From: JAWKRB01 sp041389885
GTDB taxonomy: Bacteria > Myxococcota_A > Polyangia > Polyangiales > Ga0077539
Length of the DNA: 64,000 nt
NCBI GenBank assembly: GCA_041389885.1
Contig: JAWKRB010000011.1
Coordinates: forward strand, 201,355 to 265,354
Reading direction: 5' to 3'
Position 1 is the first letter of the stretch. Every line of letters begins with the position of its first letter. A program made the translations under genes and the position numbers. This document shows, piece after piece, positions 1 through 8,536 of this stretch. The notes beneath the pieces were generated by a model. The model did no database searches. It had not been told where the DNA came from and saw only the letters and a program-made list of their open reading frames with translations.

Positions 1-1145
1 AGCGCGCGGTGGAACATGGTCGGGCCGTGCACGTGCTGGCAGCGAAACACGCGCCGCCCCAGCTCGTGGCGCCCCGTACAGTTCACCATCGTGCGCTGGT
101 CGACCACCCCCGCCTCGAGGCCCGCGAGGGCCGTGAAGGGCTTGAAGGTCGACCCCGGGAAGTACGACTCATAGATGGACTTATCGATGCGCGGCCGAAA
201 GGGGTTCTCGTCGATCTCGCGCGAGAGCGTCTGGGGCATGCCCGAGATCAGGAGGTTCGGGTCGATGCTGGGCTTGGAGTAGAGCGCGAGCACGCGCCCG
301 GTCTGCACCTCGACCACCGCCGCCGCGCCGCTGGGGCGATTGCGAAACACCCGATCGACGGCGCGCATGAGCTCCATGTCGAGGGAGAGCACGAGGTCTC
401 TCCCTGGCACGGGCTCGAGGCGCCGCACGTCACCGGGCCCTGACTGCGCGTCGCGCGCGGTGGAGCGCACGCCGCGCACGTCGTGCTCCACGCGCACCCA
501 GCCGCGGCGCCCCCGGAGGATCGACTCCCACGCCTGCTCGATGCCCGAGCGGCCGATGCGCTCCCCCGCGCGGTAGTCGCGGCCCTCGTGCTCGCGCAGG
601 TCGTCGGCGTTCACCTCGTTCAAGAAGCCGATGGCGTGCGCCGCGAGCTCGCCGAAGGGGTAGTGACGCACCGGGATCGCCGAGACCCGCACGCCGGGGA
701 GCGTCGCCCGGTGCGTCTCGACCAGGGCGAGGGCCTCGCGGTCGATGTCGGCGCGGGCCAGCAGCAGGTGGTACCTCCGCGGCCCCTCGGCGCCCCGGAT
801 GCGCGACTCGAGGCGGTCGCGCTCGTCTCGGTTGAGCGCGAGGTACTCCGCGAGCCGCGGGAAGTTCTCCATGCGAAAGTACCCGGGGATCACGTACACC
901 GTGTACGAGGGCCGGTTGGTCGCGATGATCCGACCGCGCACGTCGCGGATGAGCCCGCGGGTGGTGGGCAGGTCGACGCGGCGGAGCACGTTGTTCTCGG
1001 CGATCTCGGTCCAGCGGTCGGCGTCGATCACCTGCACGTAGAAGAGCCGACAGATCAGCATCGACAGCCCGAAGACCGCGACGAGCGACATCCACTGGAT
1101 GCGCTCGCGAAAGTCTCCGATCCCCGCCTTGGGCATCAGCTCCAT
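1..1145 (-). CDS. mrdA: Penicillin-binding protein 2 (partial, C-terminus beyond window)
   Basis: Class B penicillin-binding protein, the transpeptidase that cross-links lateral-wall peptidoglycan in the elongasome. The ATG at 1145 opens a frame with no stop before the window edge (about 381 codons seen). It has a short cytoplasmic start, one membrane segment (about residues 18-38, VAVFGLSMLICRLFYVQV), the class B dimerisation region with the RGLIRDVRGRIIATN stretch, and the active-site STFK with Ser at about residue 332. The later SxN and KTG motifs lie outside the window. It starts 5 nt after the mreD stop, so it is surely co-transcribed with mreC and mreD. This order (mreC-mreD-mrdA) is the usual one for PBP2, which separates it from the division PBP3. 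Confidence 0.93.
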   Translation of the reverse strand, partial: MELMPKAGIGDFRERIQWMSLVAVFGLSMLICRLFYVQVIDADRWTEIAENNVLRRVDLPTTRGLIRDVRGRIIATNRPSYTVYVIPGYFRMENFPRLAEYLALNRDERDRLESRIRGAEGPRRYHLLLARADIDREALALVETHRATLPGVRVSAIPVRHYPFGELAAHAIGFLNEVNADDLREHEGRDYRAGERIGRSGIEQAWESILRGRRGWVRVEHDVRGVRSTARDAQSGPGDVRRLEPVPGRDLVLSLDMELMRAVDRVFRNRPSGAAAVVEVQTGRVLALYSKPSIDPNLLISGMPQTLSREIDENPFRPRIDKSIYESYFPGSTFKPFTALAGLEAGVVDQRTMVNCTGRHELGRRVFRCQHVHGPTMFHRA

Positions 1146-1150
1146 GGTCG

Positions 1151-1654
1151 CTACGCCTCCTCGGGCCGCTGCGCCGACGCCAGGGGCAGCCGGCTGAGCA
1201 TGGCGAACACCGCCGGCGCCACGGCGGCCGTCGCGAGCGACTGGCTCGCGACCACGCCCATGGCCGCGAAGACCGCGAGCGGTCTGCGGTCGAAGACCAG
1301 CAGCAGCGCGGTCATGATCAACCCCACGGTGAAGGTGCCCACGAAGGTCAGCAGCACCTGGAACACCACGCCGTGCAGAAAGAGCGTGAGCCCGCCCGCC
1401 CGCGCGAGGAGAAAGATCGAGACCAGCGCGAAGGTCCAGAGCCCCAGCGCGCTGCCGAGGAACGCGTCGGTGAGGTAGCCCAGCACGAACGAGAGCGAGA
1501 CCCCGCGCTCGAGGGAGAAGTCGCCCACGGCCATGTACAGCACCATGGGGAGCACGAGCGAGGGCGCGAGGTACTCCGACGGGAGGTGGCGGGCCAGGAG
1601 CCCCTGCAGCAGCAGCAGCGCGATCCCCGCGAGGAGCGTGACGACGTTCGCCAT
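1151..1654 (-). CDS. mreD: Rod shape-determining protein MreD
   Basis: Small polytopic membrane protein of the elongasome, 167 residues, the usual MreD length. Nearly the whole protein is hydrophobic, with five or so predicted membrane segments, and it contains the family-typical region around residues 40-80 (GDFSLERGVSLSFVLGYLTD), where the ligand-pocket-like loop lies. It sits 3 nt after mreC and 5 nt before mrdA. MreD is poorly conserved in sequence, so the call rests on topology, size and gene order together. Confidence 0.9.
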   Translation of the reverse strand: MANVVTLLAGIALLLLQGLLARHLPSEYLAPSLVLPMVLYMAVGDFSLERGVSLSFVLGYLTDAFLGSALGLWTFALVSIFLLARAGGLTLFLHGVVFQVLLTFVGTFTVGLIMTALLLVFDRRPLAVFAAMGVVASQSLATAAVAPAVFAMLSRLPLASAQRPEEA

Positions 1655-1657
1655 CGC

Positions 1658-2557
1658 TCAGCGCCTCGCCGGCGCGGCGGTGCTGCGCGGGCGCCCCACC
1701 GACGACGGGCGGCAGTTGGGGCGGTCGGTGTCGCCCATCGCCATGACCAGCACCTCGTCGAGGCGCGAGAAGTTCACCGCGGGCGAGATCTCGACCTCTT
1801 GATAGAGCCCGAACTCCCTGCGCGTGACGCTCACCACGCGCCCCACGAGCAGCCCCGCGGGGAAGCGACAGCCGAGCCCCGAGGTCACCACCGCGTCGCC
1901 CACGCGCACGTCGTCGGTGCGCTGGAGGTACTCCACCCTCGCGGCGTAGAGGTCGCGCTGCCCCGTCCCCCGCGCGATGCCTCGGGCGCCGCTGCGCTCG
2001 ACCATGACGTCGACGGCGCTGCGGGAGTCGACGGTGAGCAGCACGTCGGCGTAGTCGTCGAAGGTGCGGCTCACCTGCCCGACGAGGCCGTCGTAGGTGA
2101 TCACGGGCATGCCCGATCGGATGCGCGTGCGGTCGGTGGCGCTGATCGCGAGTCGGGTGACGCGAAAGAAGGGCGAGGTGTCTTTCGCGATGACCTCGGC
2201 GGCGAAGATCTCGCCGGGGGTCTCGACGCGGAGCTGCAGCAGTCGGCGCAGGCGGCGGTTCTCCTCGTGCTCGGCGCGGTGCCGCGCGGCCTCGGCGCGG
2301 AGCCGCGCGTTCTCGGCGTGGAGCCGGTCGTTCTGCCGCTTGACGTGCACGAGGTAGAGGTAATCGCCCCAGAGGTCAGCGGCGCCGCGGATGGGCGCGT
2401 CCATCCAGGTCTGGAGGCGCGAGATGATCGGGAGCAGCAGCCGGTCGAGCTCGTCGTACCGCGAGGGGTCGCGCGTGGCGGTGCGCAGGAAGAAGAAGGG
2501 AACTCCCAGAAGGACCACGCAGAGCACCGCGCGTCCGTATCGCTTCCAAAGTCCCAT
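1658..2557 (-). CDS. mreC: Rod shape-determining protein MreC
   Basis: Periplasmic scaffold of the elongasome. The ATG at 2557 (MGLWKRYG) was preferred to an upstream in-frame start because it directly precedes the single N-terminal membrane anchor (about residues 9-25). A coiled coil with repeated Ala/Arg/Leu/Glu follows (about residues 70-105, ENARLRAEAARHRAEHEENRR). The C-terminal beta-rich MreC domain includes the conserved GLVGQV stretch and the VVTSGLGCRFPAGLLVG strand region. A Pro/Arg-rich tail ends the protein. mreB, which normally precedes mreC, is not adjacent: microcompartment shell genes lie upstream instead. Confidence 0.93.
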   Translation of the reverse strand: MGLWKRYGRAVLCVVLLGVPFFFLRTATRDPSRYDELDRLLLPIISRLQTWMDAPIRGAADLWGDYLYLVHVKRQNDRLHAENARLRAEAARHRAEHEENRRLRRLLQLRVETPGEIFAAEVIAKDTSPFFRVTRLAISATDRTRIRSGMPVITYDGLVGQVSRTFDDYADVLLTVDSRSAVDVMVERSGARGIARGTGQRDLYAARVEYLQRTDDVRVGDAVVTSGLGCRFPAGLLVGRVVSVTRREFGLYQEVEISPAVNFSRLDEVLVMAMGDTDRPNCRPSSVGRPRSTAAPARR

Positions 2558-2620
2558 CGCGGCCTCTACTGCGGCGATGCCTTGGCACATCCCCGCGACG
2601 AAGTCACGGCGCGGCGCGCG

Positions 2621-2911
2621 TCACGACTTTCGGAACGAGAGCGATCCGTCGACATCGAGGAGGTCGACGATGGCCATGACCACGGCGTCGACGGGGCGGT
2701 TCTGCGTCGCTTCGGTCTGTCGCGCAGAGGACCCCTGCGCGATGAGCACCACCTCGTCGACGCCCGCGCCCACGGCGTCGGCGGCGATGAGGGCCGCGCC
2801 CGTGACCTCACCCCGCGTGTCGCAGGGGCGCACGACGAGGAGCTTCAACCCCTCGAGGGTGGGCTCCTTGCGCGTGGCGACCACGGTGCCGGTGACGCGG
2901 CAGATCAGCAT
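2621..2911 (-). CDS. BMC-P pentameric microcompartment vertex protein (EutN/CcmL family)
   Basis: Pentamer-forming protein that caps the vertices of bacterial microcompartments, 96 residues, the normal family size. It opens with MLICRVTGTVVATRKEPTL, the beta-strand signature of the EutN/CcmL/GrpN family, and contains the LLVVRP strand and the GVDEVVLIAQGSSAR loop that forms the pentamer interface. It follows the hexamer gene after 7 nt, so the two are co-transcribed. A vertex protein with hexamer and tandem shell genes makes a complete minimal shell set. No encapsulated enzyme is encoded in the visible neighbourhood, so the cargo cannot be named from this window. Confidence 0.92.
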   Translation of the reverse strand: MLICRVTGTVVATRKEPTLEGLKLLVVRPCDTRGEVTGAALIAADAVGAGVDEVVLIAQGSSARQTEATQNRPVDAVVMAIVDLLDVDGSLSFRKS

Positions 2912-2918
2912 CGGGCGC

Positions 2919-3236
2919 TCAGCCCTCGCCGCCGCCCGGGAGCGCCTTGGTGCGCGTCGGACCGCGGCCCAGCGGGAGCACGGCGTCGATGTTCGCGTGC
3001 GGGCGCGGGATGATCAGCAGGCTCACCATCTCCCCCACGCGCTCGGCCTCGCGCTGCCCGGCCTCGGTCGCGGCCTTCACCGCGGCCACGTCGCCGCGGA
3101 CCACCACGGACGTGAAGCCCCCGCCCACCTTCTCGTAGCCCACGAGCTCAACCCGCGCGGCCTTCACCATCGCGTCGGCGGCCTGCACAGCCGCCGCGAA
3201 GCCCTTCGTCTCGATGATCCCAAGCGCGTCGCTCAT
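2919..3236 (-). CDS. BMC-H hexameric microcompartment shell protein (PduA/EutM-like)
   Basis: Single-BMC-domain protein that tiles the facets of a microcompartment shell, 105 residues. The sequence is canonical: ALGIIETKGFAAAVQAADAM, then VELVGYEKVGGGF with the pore-lining loop at KVGGGF, then VVVRGDVAAVKAATEAG and the IIPRPH strand near residue 80. The pore loop carries Gly-Gly-Gly where PduA has Gly-Ser-Gly, which may change the pore, but transport specificity cannot be read from that. It lies 29 nt after the tandem-domain BMC-T gene and just before the BMC-P gene. Confidence 0.95.
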   Translation of the reverse strand: MSDALGIIETKGFAAAVQAADAMVKAARVELVGYEKVGGGFTSVVVRGDVAAVKAATEAGQREAERVGEMVSLLIIPRPHANIDAVLPLGRGPTRTKALPGGGEG

Positions 3237-3265
3237 GGTCGTTCAGTCCTCTCTTCGAATGCGAT

Positions 3266-3907
<642 letters not shown>

Positions 3908-3969
3908 GGCGTGCGGAGGTAACACAGGCGCGCGCGCTCCCACAAGGGGCTACGCGCGCCGCGGCGGGC

Positions 3970-4302
3970 TCAGTCCTGCGGTCGCGAGAGGGTCATGCGA
4001 AGCAGCCCCCCCTCGTGCTGCACCCTGGCGCTCAGCCCCACCGTCGGCGCCCAGCGCGCGACGGCCTGGCCGAGGTCGCCCACGGTGGCCGGCACGGGCA
4101 GCCGGGCCTCGACCATGGAGCTCGTCTCGCCGAGCGCGCGGCGCAGACGCCAGAAGCGCTCGTCGGCCTCGAGGGTGAACTCGGCCTCGGGCCCCGCGTC
4201 TTGCATCCGAGACGTGATCCAGTGCGCGATGTCACGCCCCACGATCGCGCCCTGCGGAGCGGCCGCGCTCGACGAGTGACGAACCAGCGTTCCGGTTGCC
4301 AT
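3970..4302 (-). CDS. Hypothetical protein upstream of the shell genes
   Basis: A 110-residue soluble protein that I do not recognise. It has no signal peptide, membrane segment or known motif. The central part (RFWRLRRALGETSSMVEARL) is charged and the C-terminal half looks like an alpha/beta unit. It lies 62 nt upstream of the tandem shell gene on the same strand, so it may belong to the same transcript and could be a shell-associated or cargo-adapting protein; that is position-based inference only. Confidence 0.65.
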   Translation of the reverse strand: MATGTLVRHSSSAAAPQGAIVGRDIAHWITSRMQDAGPEAEFTLEADERFWRLRRALGETSSMVEARLPVPATVGDLGQAVARWAPTVGLSARVQHEGGLLRMTLSRPQD

Positions 4303-4378
4303 GGCGGGATGCTATGTCGTGAGTCTCGCCGCGATCAACCCCGCGCCGCGGGAATTGCGCGGGGGCAGAGCTCCGCGC

Positions 4379-6463
4379 TTAGCGCTGAAAGAGCACGGTG
4401 CGGGTGGAGTAGGCCGTCCAATAGAGCAGCGAGAGGTAGGTGTATCGAAAGTTGTCGAAGTCGAAGCCCGGCGTGCGAATGCCGTTGATGCTCATGTAGA
4501 GCTGCGTCCCCTGGGGCAGGTCGGTGAGCCCGTCGATGCGCGAGATGTCAGGGAAGAAGAACGCGCGCTCGGTGCCGCGCGCGAAGGTCTGCCAGTAGAG
4601 CACGTCGCCCGAGAGGTTCACCGACCACATATCCGGCGACGCGCCATCGACGCCGAAGCGCACCGCCCGGTCCGGCGCGAGGCGACCGTTCTCGACCGGC
4701 GAGCTGAGGTTGGGGATGCCCACCCAGTCGCGCAGGCGCACGGTGTCGTCGGGCGAGGTGATGCCGCCCACGACCATCACGCTCGACGGCGGCGTGTAGT
4801 ACTCGCCCGACGAGTACAGCCCGCGCACGATGAGCCGCGCGTCGGCGAGCTGCCCCGTGAACGCCGGCAGCGCCACCAGGCTGAAGCGGTCGCTCTCGTC
4901 GCGGCCCACCACCGAGATGTCGGGCCGCGCGATCACCCCTTCGCCCCCGAGGTCGACGAAGGCCTCCACGCGAATTCGATCTGGCAGCCCCCCGGCGGTG
5001 CCGGGCAGGTTCGAGACCTCGACCTCGGTGCGGTGGTCGAGGGGGATGTTCATGTTCACCACGACGTTGGTGATCGCCGCGCGCGGAGAGGCCAGCACCC
5101 CCCTCGCCACGCCCATGATGTACGGCGTAAAGCGCTGGGTGCGGATGTTCTCGACGCCCGCGATGGCGTAGATCGCGAGCCCCGAGGGCCGCGTCGCGAT
5201 GGTGAAGGGATAGCCCCGACCGCCGTAGCCCGGCGTGACGATCTCGAGCACGACGTTGCCGTCGCCGGGCTCCCTCGGCTGCGACAAGATGTCGGTCTGC
5301 GTGGCGTAGACGTACGCGACCCGGCGCTCGCCGCTGCGGGGCGCGGGCACGTTGCGCCAGGGGTTGGGCGCGAACTCGTTGGGCCCCTCCCACACGAGCT
5401 CTCCCGACACCGACGCGCCGAACACGCCGCGCCCGCCGCCCCCTGACGGCGGCGCACCCGACGCGCACTCGGGGATCATCTGCGCGTAGAGATAGAGGGT
5501 GACGTTTCGCGCGTCGAAGACCTGCACGGTGTGGCTGTTGAAGCAGCGGGCGCTCACCGTGAGCGACACGGGCCCCCGCAGGTCTTCACCCGACACCGTG
5601 GCGCGACCGCGGTCGTTCGTGCGGGCCGAGAGGGGGGGAGAGACGTAGGGGTCGCCCCCCACGTAGACCAGCGCGTTGGGGATCGGGTCTCCGGTGTTGC
5701 CCGCGATCACCGTGACGCCGATGTTGCCCTGGATGGGCCCGCCCCCGAGGCCGCCTCGGCTCGCCTCGGCGCCGCCGTCGGTGTAGGTGAAGGCCTCGTC
5801 GACGCGAATCACCGACGCGCCGGTTTGAATGGTGATGGGCACCCGCCCCTCGACGTGGGCCGGGGTGACGCAGTTGAGCTCCTCGGGGCCCACGACGCGA
5901 ATCTGCCGACACGGCTGGTCGTCGAGGGTGACGCTGGTCGCGTCGGTGAAGCCCGTGCCGAGGCCGCGGATCGAGATGAAGGTCCCGCCCCCGGTCGAGC
6001 CCTCGGTGGGGTCGGCGTAGAACGCGTCGTAGCGGTAGCCGCGGGGGAGCACCGCCCGGCGACCGTTCACCTCGACGGTGACATCGACCTCCCCAGGCCG
6101 CCCCGAGGGCGGCACGACGCGGAGCCGACCGCGGTCGACGAACTCGGTGTCGCGAGGCTGCGCCAGGGCCTCACCGAACTGCACCAGGGCCTCCTCGGTG
6201 AAGTTCGCCCCTCGCACGATGACCTGGTTGCCGCCGTTGAAGGGGCCGTGGTCGGGGATCACCCCCACCACGAGGGGGTTGGTGTTGACCACGACGTCGC
6301 GCGGACCCGCGTCGCGCACGAAGACCACGTCGGACGGGCCGCCGTCGCGGACGCCCGCGTCGTCGGGCCCGGAGTCGAACGCCGCGGTGAGCCCGCCGCC
6401 CTCGTCACACCCGCAGAGCGTCGAGGCCAGCCCCAGGGTCAACGCAAGGCAGAGTCGCTTCAT
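4379..6463 (-). CDS. TIG/IPT-domain lipoprotein (paralogue A)
   Basis: Secreted outer-surface lipoprotein of about 694 residues. The ATG at 6463 (MKRLCLAL) was chosen because it follows GGAGGA by 9 nt and gives a clean signal peptide ending in the lipobox LCGC (Cys19). An Asp/Gly-rich linker follows, typical of myxobacterial lipoproteins. Next come immunoglobulin-like IPT/TIG domains (about residues 60-235), marked by PDHGPFNGGNQVIVRGANF and GSTGGGTFISIRG, then a carboxypeptidase-regulatory-like segment (IPNALVYVGGDPY) and a long C-terminal region with no domain I recognise. It has a close paralogue at 8537-10636 with the same architecture and shared C-terminal motifs (GGRGYPF, DLGGEGVI, YWTAYS). 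Function unknown; surface adhesion or structural roles are possible. Confidence 0.85.
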   Translation of the reverse strand: MKRLCLALTLGLASTLCGCDEGGGLTAAFDSGPDDAGVRDGGPSDVVFVRDAGPRDVVVNTNPLVVGVIPDHGPFNGGNQVIVRGANFTEEALVQFGEALAQPRDTEFVDRGRLRVVPPSGRPGEVDVTVEVNGRRAVLPRGYRYDAFYADPTEGSTGGGTFISIRGLGTGFTDATSVTLDDQPCRQIRVVGPEELNCVTPAHVEGRVPITIQTGASVIRVDEAFTYTDGGAEASRGGLGGGPIQGNIGVTVIAGNTGDPIPNALVYVGGDPYVSPPLSARTNDRGRATVSGEDLRGPVSLTVSARCFNSHTVQVFDARNVTLYLYAQMIPECASGAPPSGGGGRGVFGASVSGELVWEGPNEFAPNPWRNVPAPRSGERRVAYVYATQTDILSQPREPGDGNVVLEIVTPGYGGRGYPFTIATRPSGLAIYAIAGVENIRTQRFTPYIMGVARGVLASPRAAITNVVVNMNIPLDHRTEVEVSNLPGTAGGLPDRIRVEAFVDLGGEGVIARPDISVVGRDESDRFSLVALPAFTGQLADARLIVRGLYSSGEYYTPPSSVMVVGGITSPDDTVRLRDWVGIPNLSSPVENGRLAPDRAVRFGVDGASPDMWSVNLSGDVLYWQTFARGTERAFFFPDISRIDGLTDLPQGTQLYMSINGIRTPGFDFDNFRYTYLSLLYWTAYSTRTVLFQR

Positions 6464-6480
6464 CGCGGAGTCCTCCATCA

Positions 6481-8523
6481 TCACTGGACCGGCCGAAGAT
6501 TCGTGCCGCCTGCGTATGCATAGGACACATATCGGTCAAAGCCACTCACGAGGACCATCACGCCCTCGGGCGTGCGCCCCGCAGGCTCCACGGAGCGCAC
6601 CGTGCGCACCCCGTCGCCCTGGCGCCCCGGCAGGATCTCCGGGGGCATGGTCGAGTTGTCGATGCGCGGGAACGACAGCTGGCAGCGGTAGGTGACGTAC
6701 ACGGGCGGGGGGCACTCGTGCCGCGGCGTCTCGACACAACCGTCGCTGCGCGACACCTGGCAGTCGGCGAAATCACGCACCGGCGTCTCTTCGATCCCGT
6801 TGCCGAGGAACACCTCGACGTCGGGTCGCGCCACGATCTGCACGAAGTCGAAGGCGTACTTGTTGGGCGTGAGGAACACGTAGTCGCTGCGCCACTGCTG
6901 CACCGGCGGCACCATGATCAACGCGGGGTCGCCGCCCGGGAGCGTCGTGGGGATGCCCGTGGTGCCCTGCGAGCCCATGAACTGCCCGACGATGACCGGC
7001 GCGTCGCCGCGCAGGGTGAAATCGGCCAGCGCGCGAATGTCTCGAAACTCGCCCTCTTCGAGGTCGAACTCCACCGCGGGCCCGCCGGGGTTCGAGAGGT
7101 CCTCGGGGAGGGTGGTGACGACGTGCACCGTCTGCGACGAGCCGTTGAGCACGCGGAACCACTCGGGCTCGTTCACCACCGCCACCGTCGCGCCGGCCTG
7201 GCTCACGGCGTTCGTGCGCGACGGCGAGCGCGAGAGCACGTAGTTCTGCCCCGCCGTCGCCGCGGGAAAGAGCTGCTCCTCGATGTGATCGCAGGCCGCC
7301 TGCCGCTCGCTGCTCGTGCGCCAGAACGGCACGTCGCTGCACTCGGTCCCGCTGAACACCGCGACCGGCGCGCTCGGGTTGATCTGGCTGCCGGTGAAGT
7401 CTGCGAGGAAGCCGCCGGTCTCGAGGTTGAGCACGTCGAAGGGCCCGAGGGTCACCCGAAACGGCTGCCCCGCAGGCACCCGCTCGCGAATCGGCCCGCC
7501 GGGGATCACGTCGGCCCGCGGCACGATCTCCACCGTGGTGTTCGGCGCCGTGCCCACGATCGCCATCCACGATCGGATCTCTTCGCCGCCGTTGGTCTCG
7601 GGGTTCATCGTGCGCGACCACTGCTGCGGATAGCCCAGCACCCGGTACTGCCCGCTCAGCGAATTCGTGGGCAGGAGCAGCGACGCGTCGTTCGAGAACA
7701 CGCCGACGTTCTCGAGCGGATTGAACTGGTACGCCACCACGGGGTAGGTGCTGGTGACCCGGTACGCCCGCGACGACAGGCAGGTGCCCGTGCCGTCGTT
7801 CAAGCCCGCGACCGACGAGCAATCGACCTCGCGCGCCGGCAGCGGAAAGGTCTCGAGGTCCCGCGGAGGGATCACCGCCTGCGCGACCCGCTCCAGGCGC
7901 ACCGGCTCCCCCGGCGCGGCCACGTTGCGGTGGATCTCGACCCTCGCGGTGAGCACCGGGTCGGGGTTGCTCACCACGATGGCATACTGCTGCGACGCCG
8001 CGGAGCGACCGCCGTTCTCGACGATGTTGTCGCCGTCGATGCCGTAGTACTCGCAGCCGTAGTACGTATTCTGCACGCTCGAGTCGGTGCACAGCACCAC
8101 GCAGCGCCCGGATCGGCACGCCTCGCCGCGGGTCTGGTCACAGCTCCGCTCAGGCTCCCAGCGCTGTCCGTCGGCGCTGCACACCTCGACGCCGAGGGAG
8201 TCGTCGGTGCACCGCAGCTCGCCCGGTCGGCAGGTCACGCACCAGAGCGCAGGCTCCGAGACGCAAACCTGCCCGCGCTGGTTGCAGTCGTCTTCGACCA
8301 CCGAGGTGAGCTCGCCCGCGGCGCTGCAGGTCTGATGAATCTCGCCGAAGCAGCGCTCCTGGCCGGGGACGCACTCGATCCAGCGGCGCGGATCGACGTT
8401 CTGTCGGGGGCGGTCGGGGACGACCTCCGCGTCGCGCCCGCCACGGTTCGGCTCGCCGCAGCCCGTGAGCGCGACGAGGCAGAGGAGCGAGCCGAGGCGG
8501 TGCGAGCGTGGTTGGTGCGACAT
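6481..8523 (-). CDS. IgGFc-binding-like secreted lipoprotein
   Basis: Lipoprotein of 680 residues. The signal peptide ends in the lipobox LTGC (Cys22). A Cys-rich N-terminal region (about residues 50-150) has regularly spaced cysteines such as CVPGQERCFG and CRPGELRC, resembling the small disulfide modules common in myxobacterial surface proteins. The large C-terminal part (about residues 180-540) matches what I know as the IgGFc-binding N-terminal domain family: YQFNPLENVGVFSNDASLLLP, then VAVFSGTECSDVP and the later HIEEQLFPAATAGQNYVLS. It lies 17 nt before the downstream TIG lipoprotein and 13 nt after the other TIG paralogue, so the three probably form one surface-protein operon. Binding of immunoglobulin is not implied in a soil bacterium. 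Confidence 0.85.
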   Translation of the reverse strand: MSHQPRSHRLGSLLCLVALTGCGEPNRGGRDAEVVPDRPRQNVDPRRWIECVPGQERCFGEIHQTCSAAGELTSVVEDDCNQRGQVCVSEPALWCVTCRPGELRCTDDSLGVEVCSADGQRWEPERSCDQTRGEACRSGRCVVLCTDSSVQNTYYGCEYYGIDGDNIVENGGRSAASQQYAIVVSNPDPVLTARVEIHRNVAAPGEPVRLERVAQAVIPPRDLETFPLPAREVDCSSVAGLNDGTGTCLSSRAYRVTSTYPVVAYQFNPLENVGVFSNDASLLLPTNSLSGQYRVLGYPQQWSRTMNPETNGGEEIRSWMAIVGTAPNTTVEIVPRADVIPGGPIRERVPAGQPFRVTLGPFDVLNLETGGFLADFTGSQINPSAPVAVFSGTECSDVPFWRTSSERQAACDHIEEQLFPAATAGQNYVLSRSPSRTNAVSQAGATVAVVNEPEWFRVLNGSSQTVHVVTTLPEDLSNPGGPAVEFDLEEGEFRDIRALADFTLRGDAPVIVGQFMGSQGTTGIPTTLPGGDPALIMVPPVQQWRSDYVFLTPNKYAFDFVQIVARPDVEVFLGNGIEETPVRDFADCQVSRSDGCVETPRHECPPPVYVTYRCQLSFPRIDNSTMPPEILPGRQGDGVRTVRSVEPAGRTPEGVMVLVSGFDRYVSYAYAGGTNLRPVQ

Positions 8524-8536
8524 GCGTGCGATGAAC

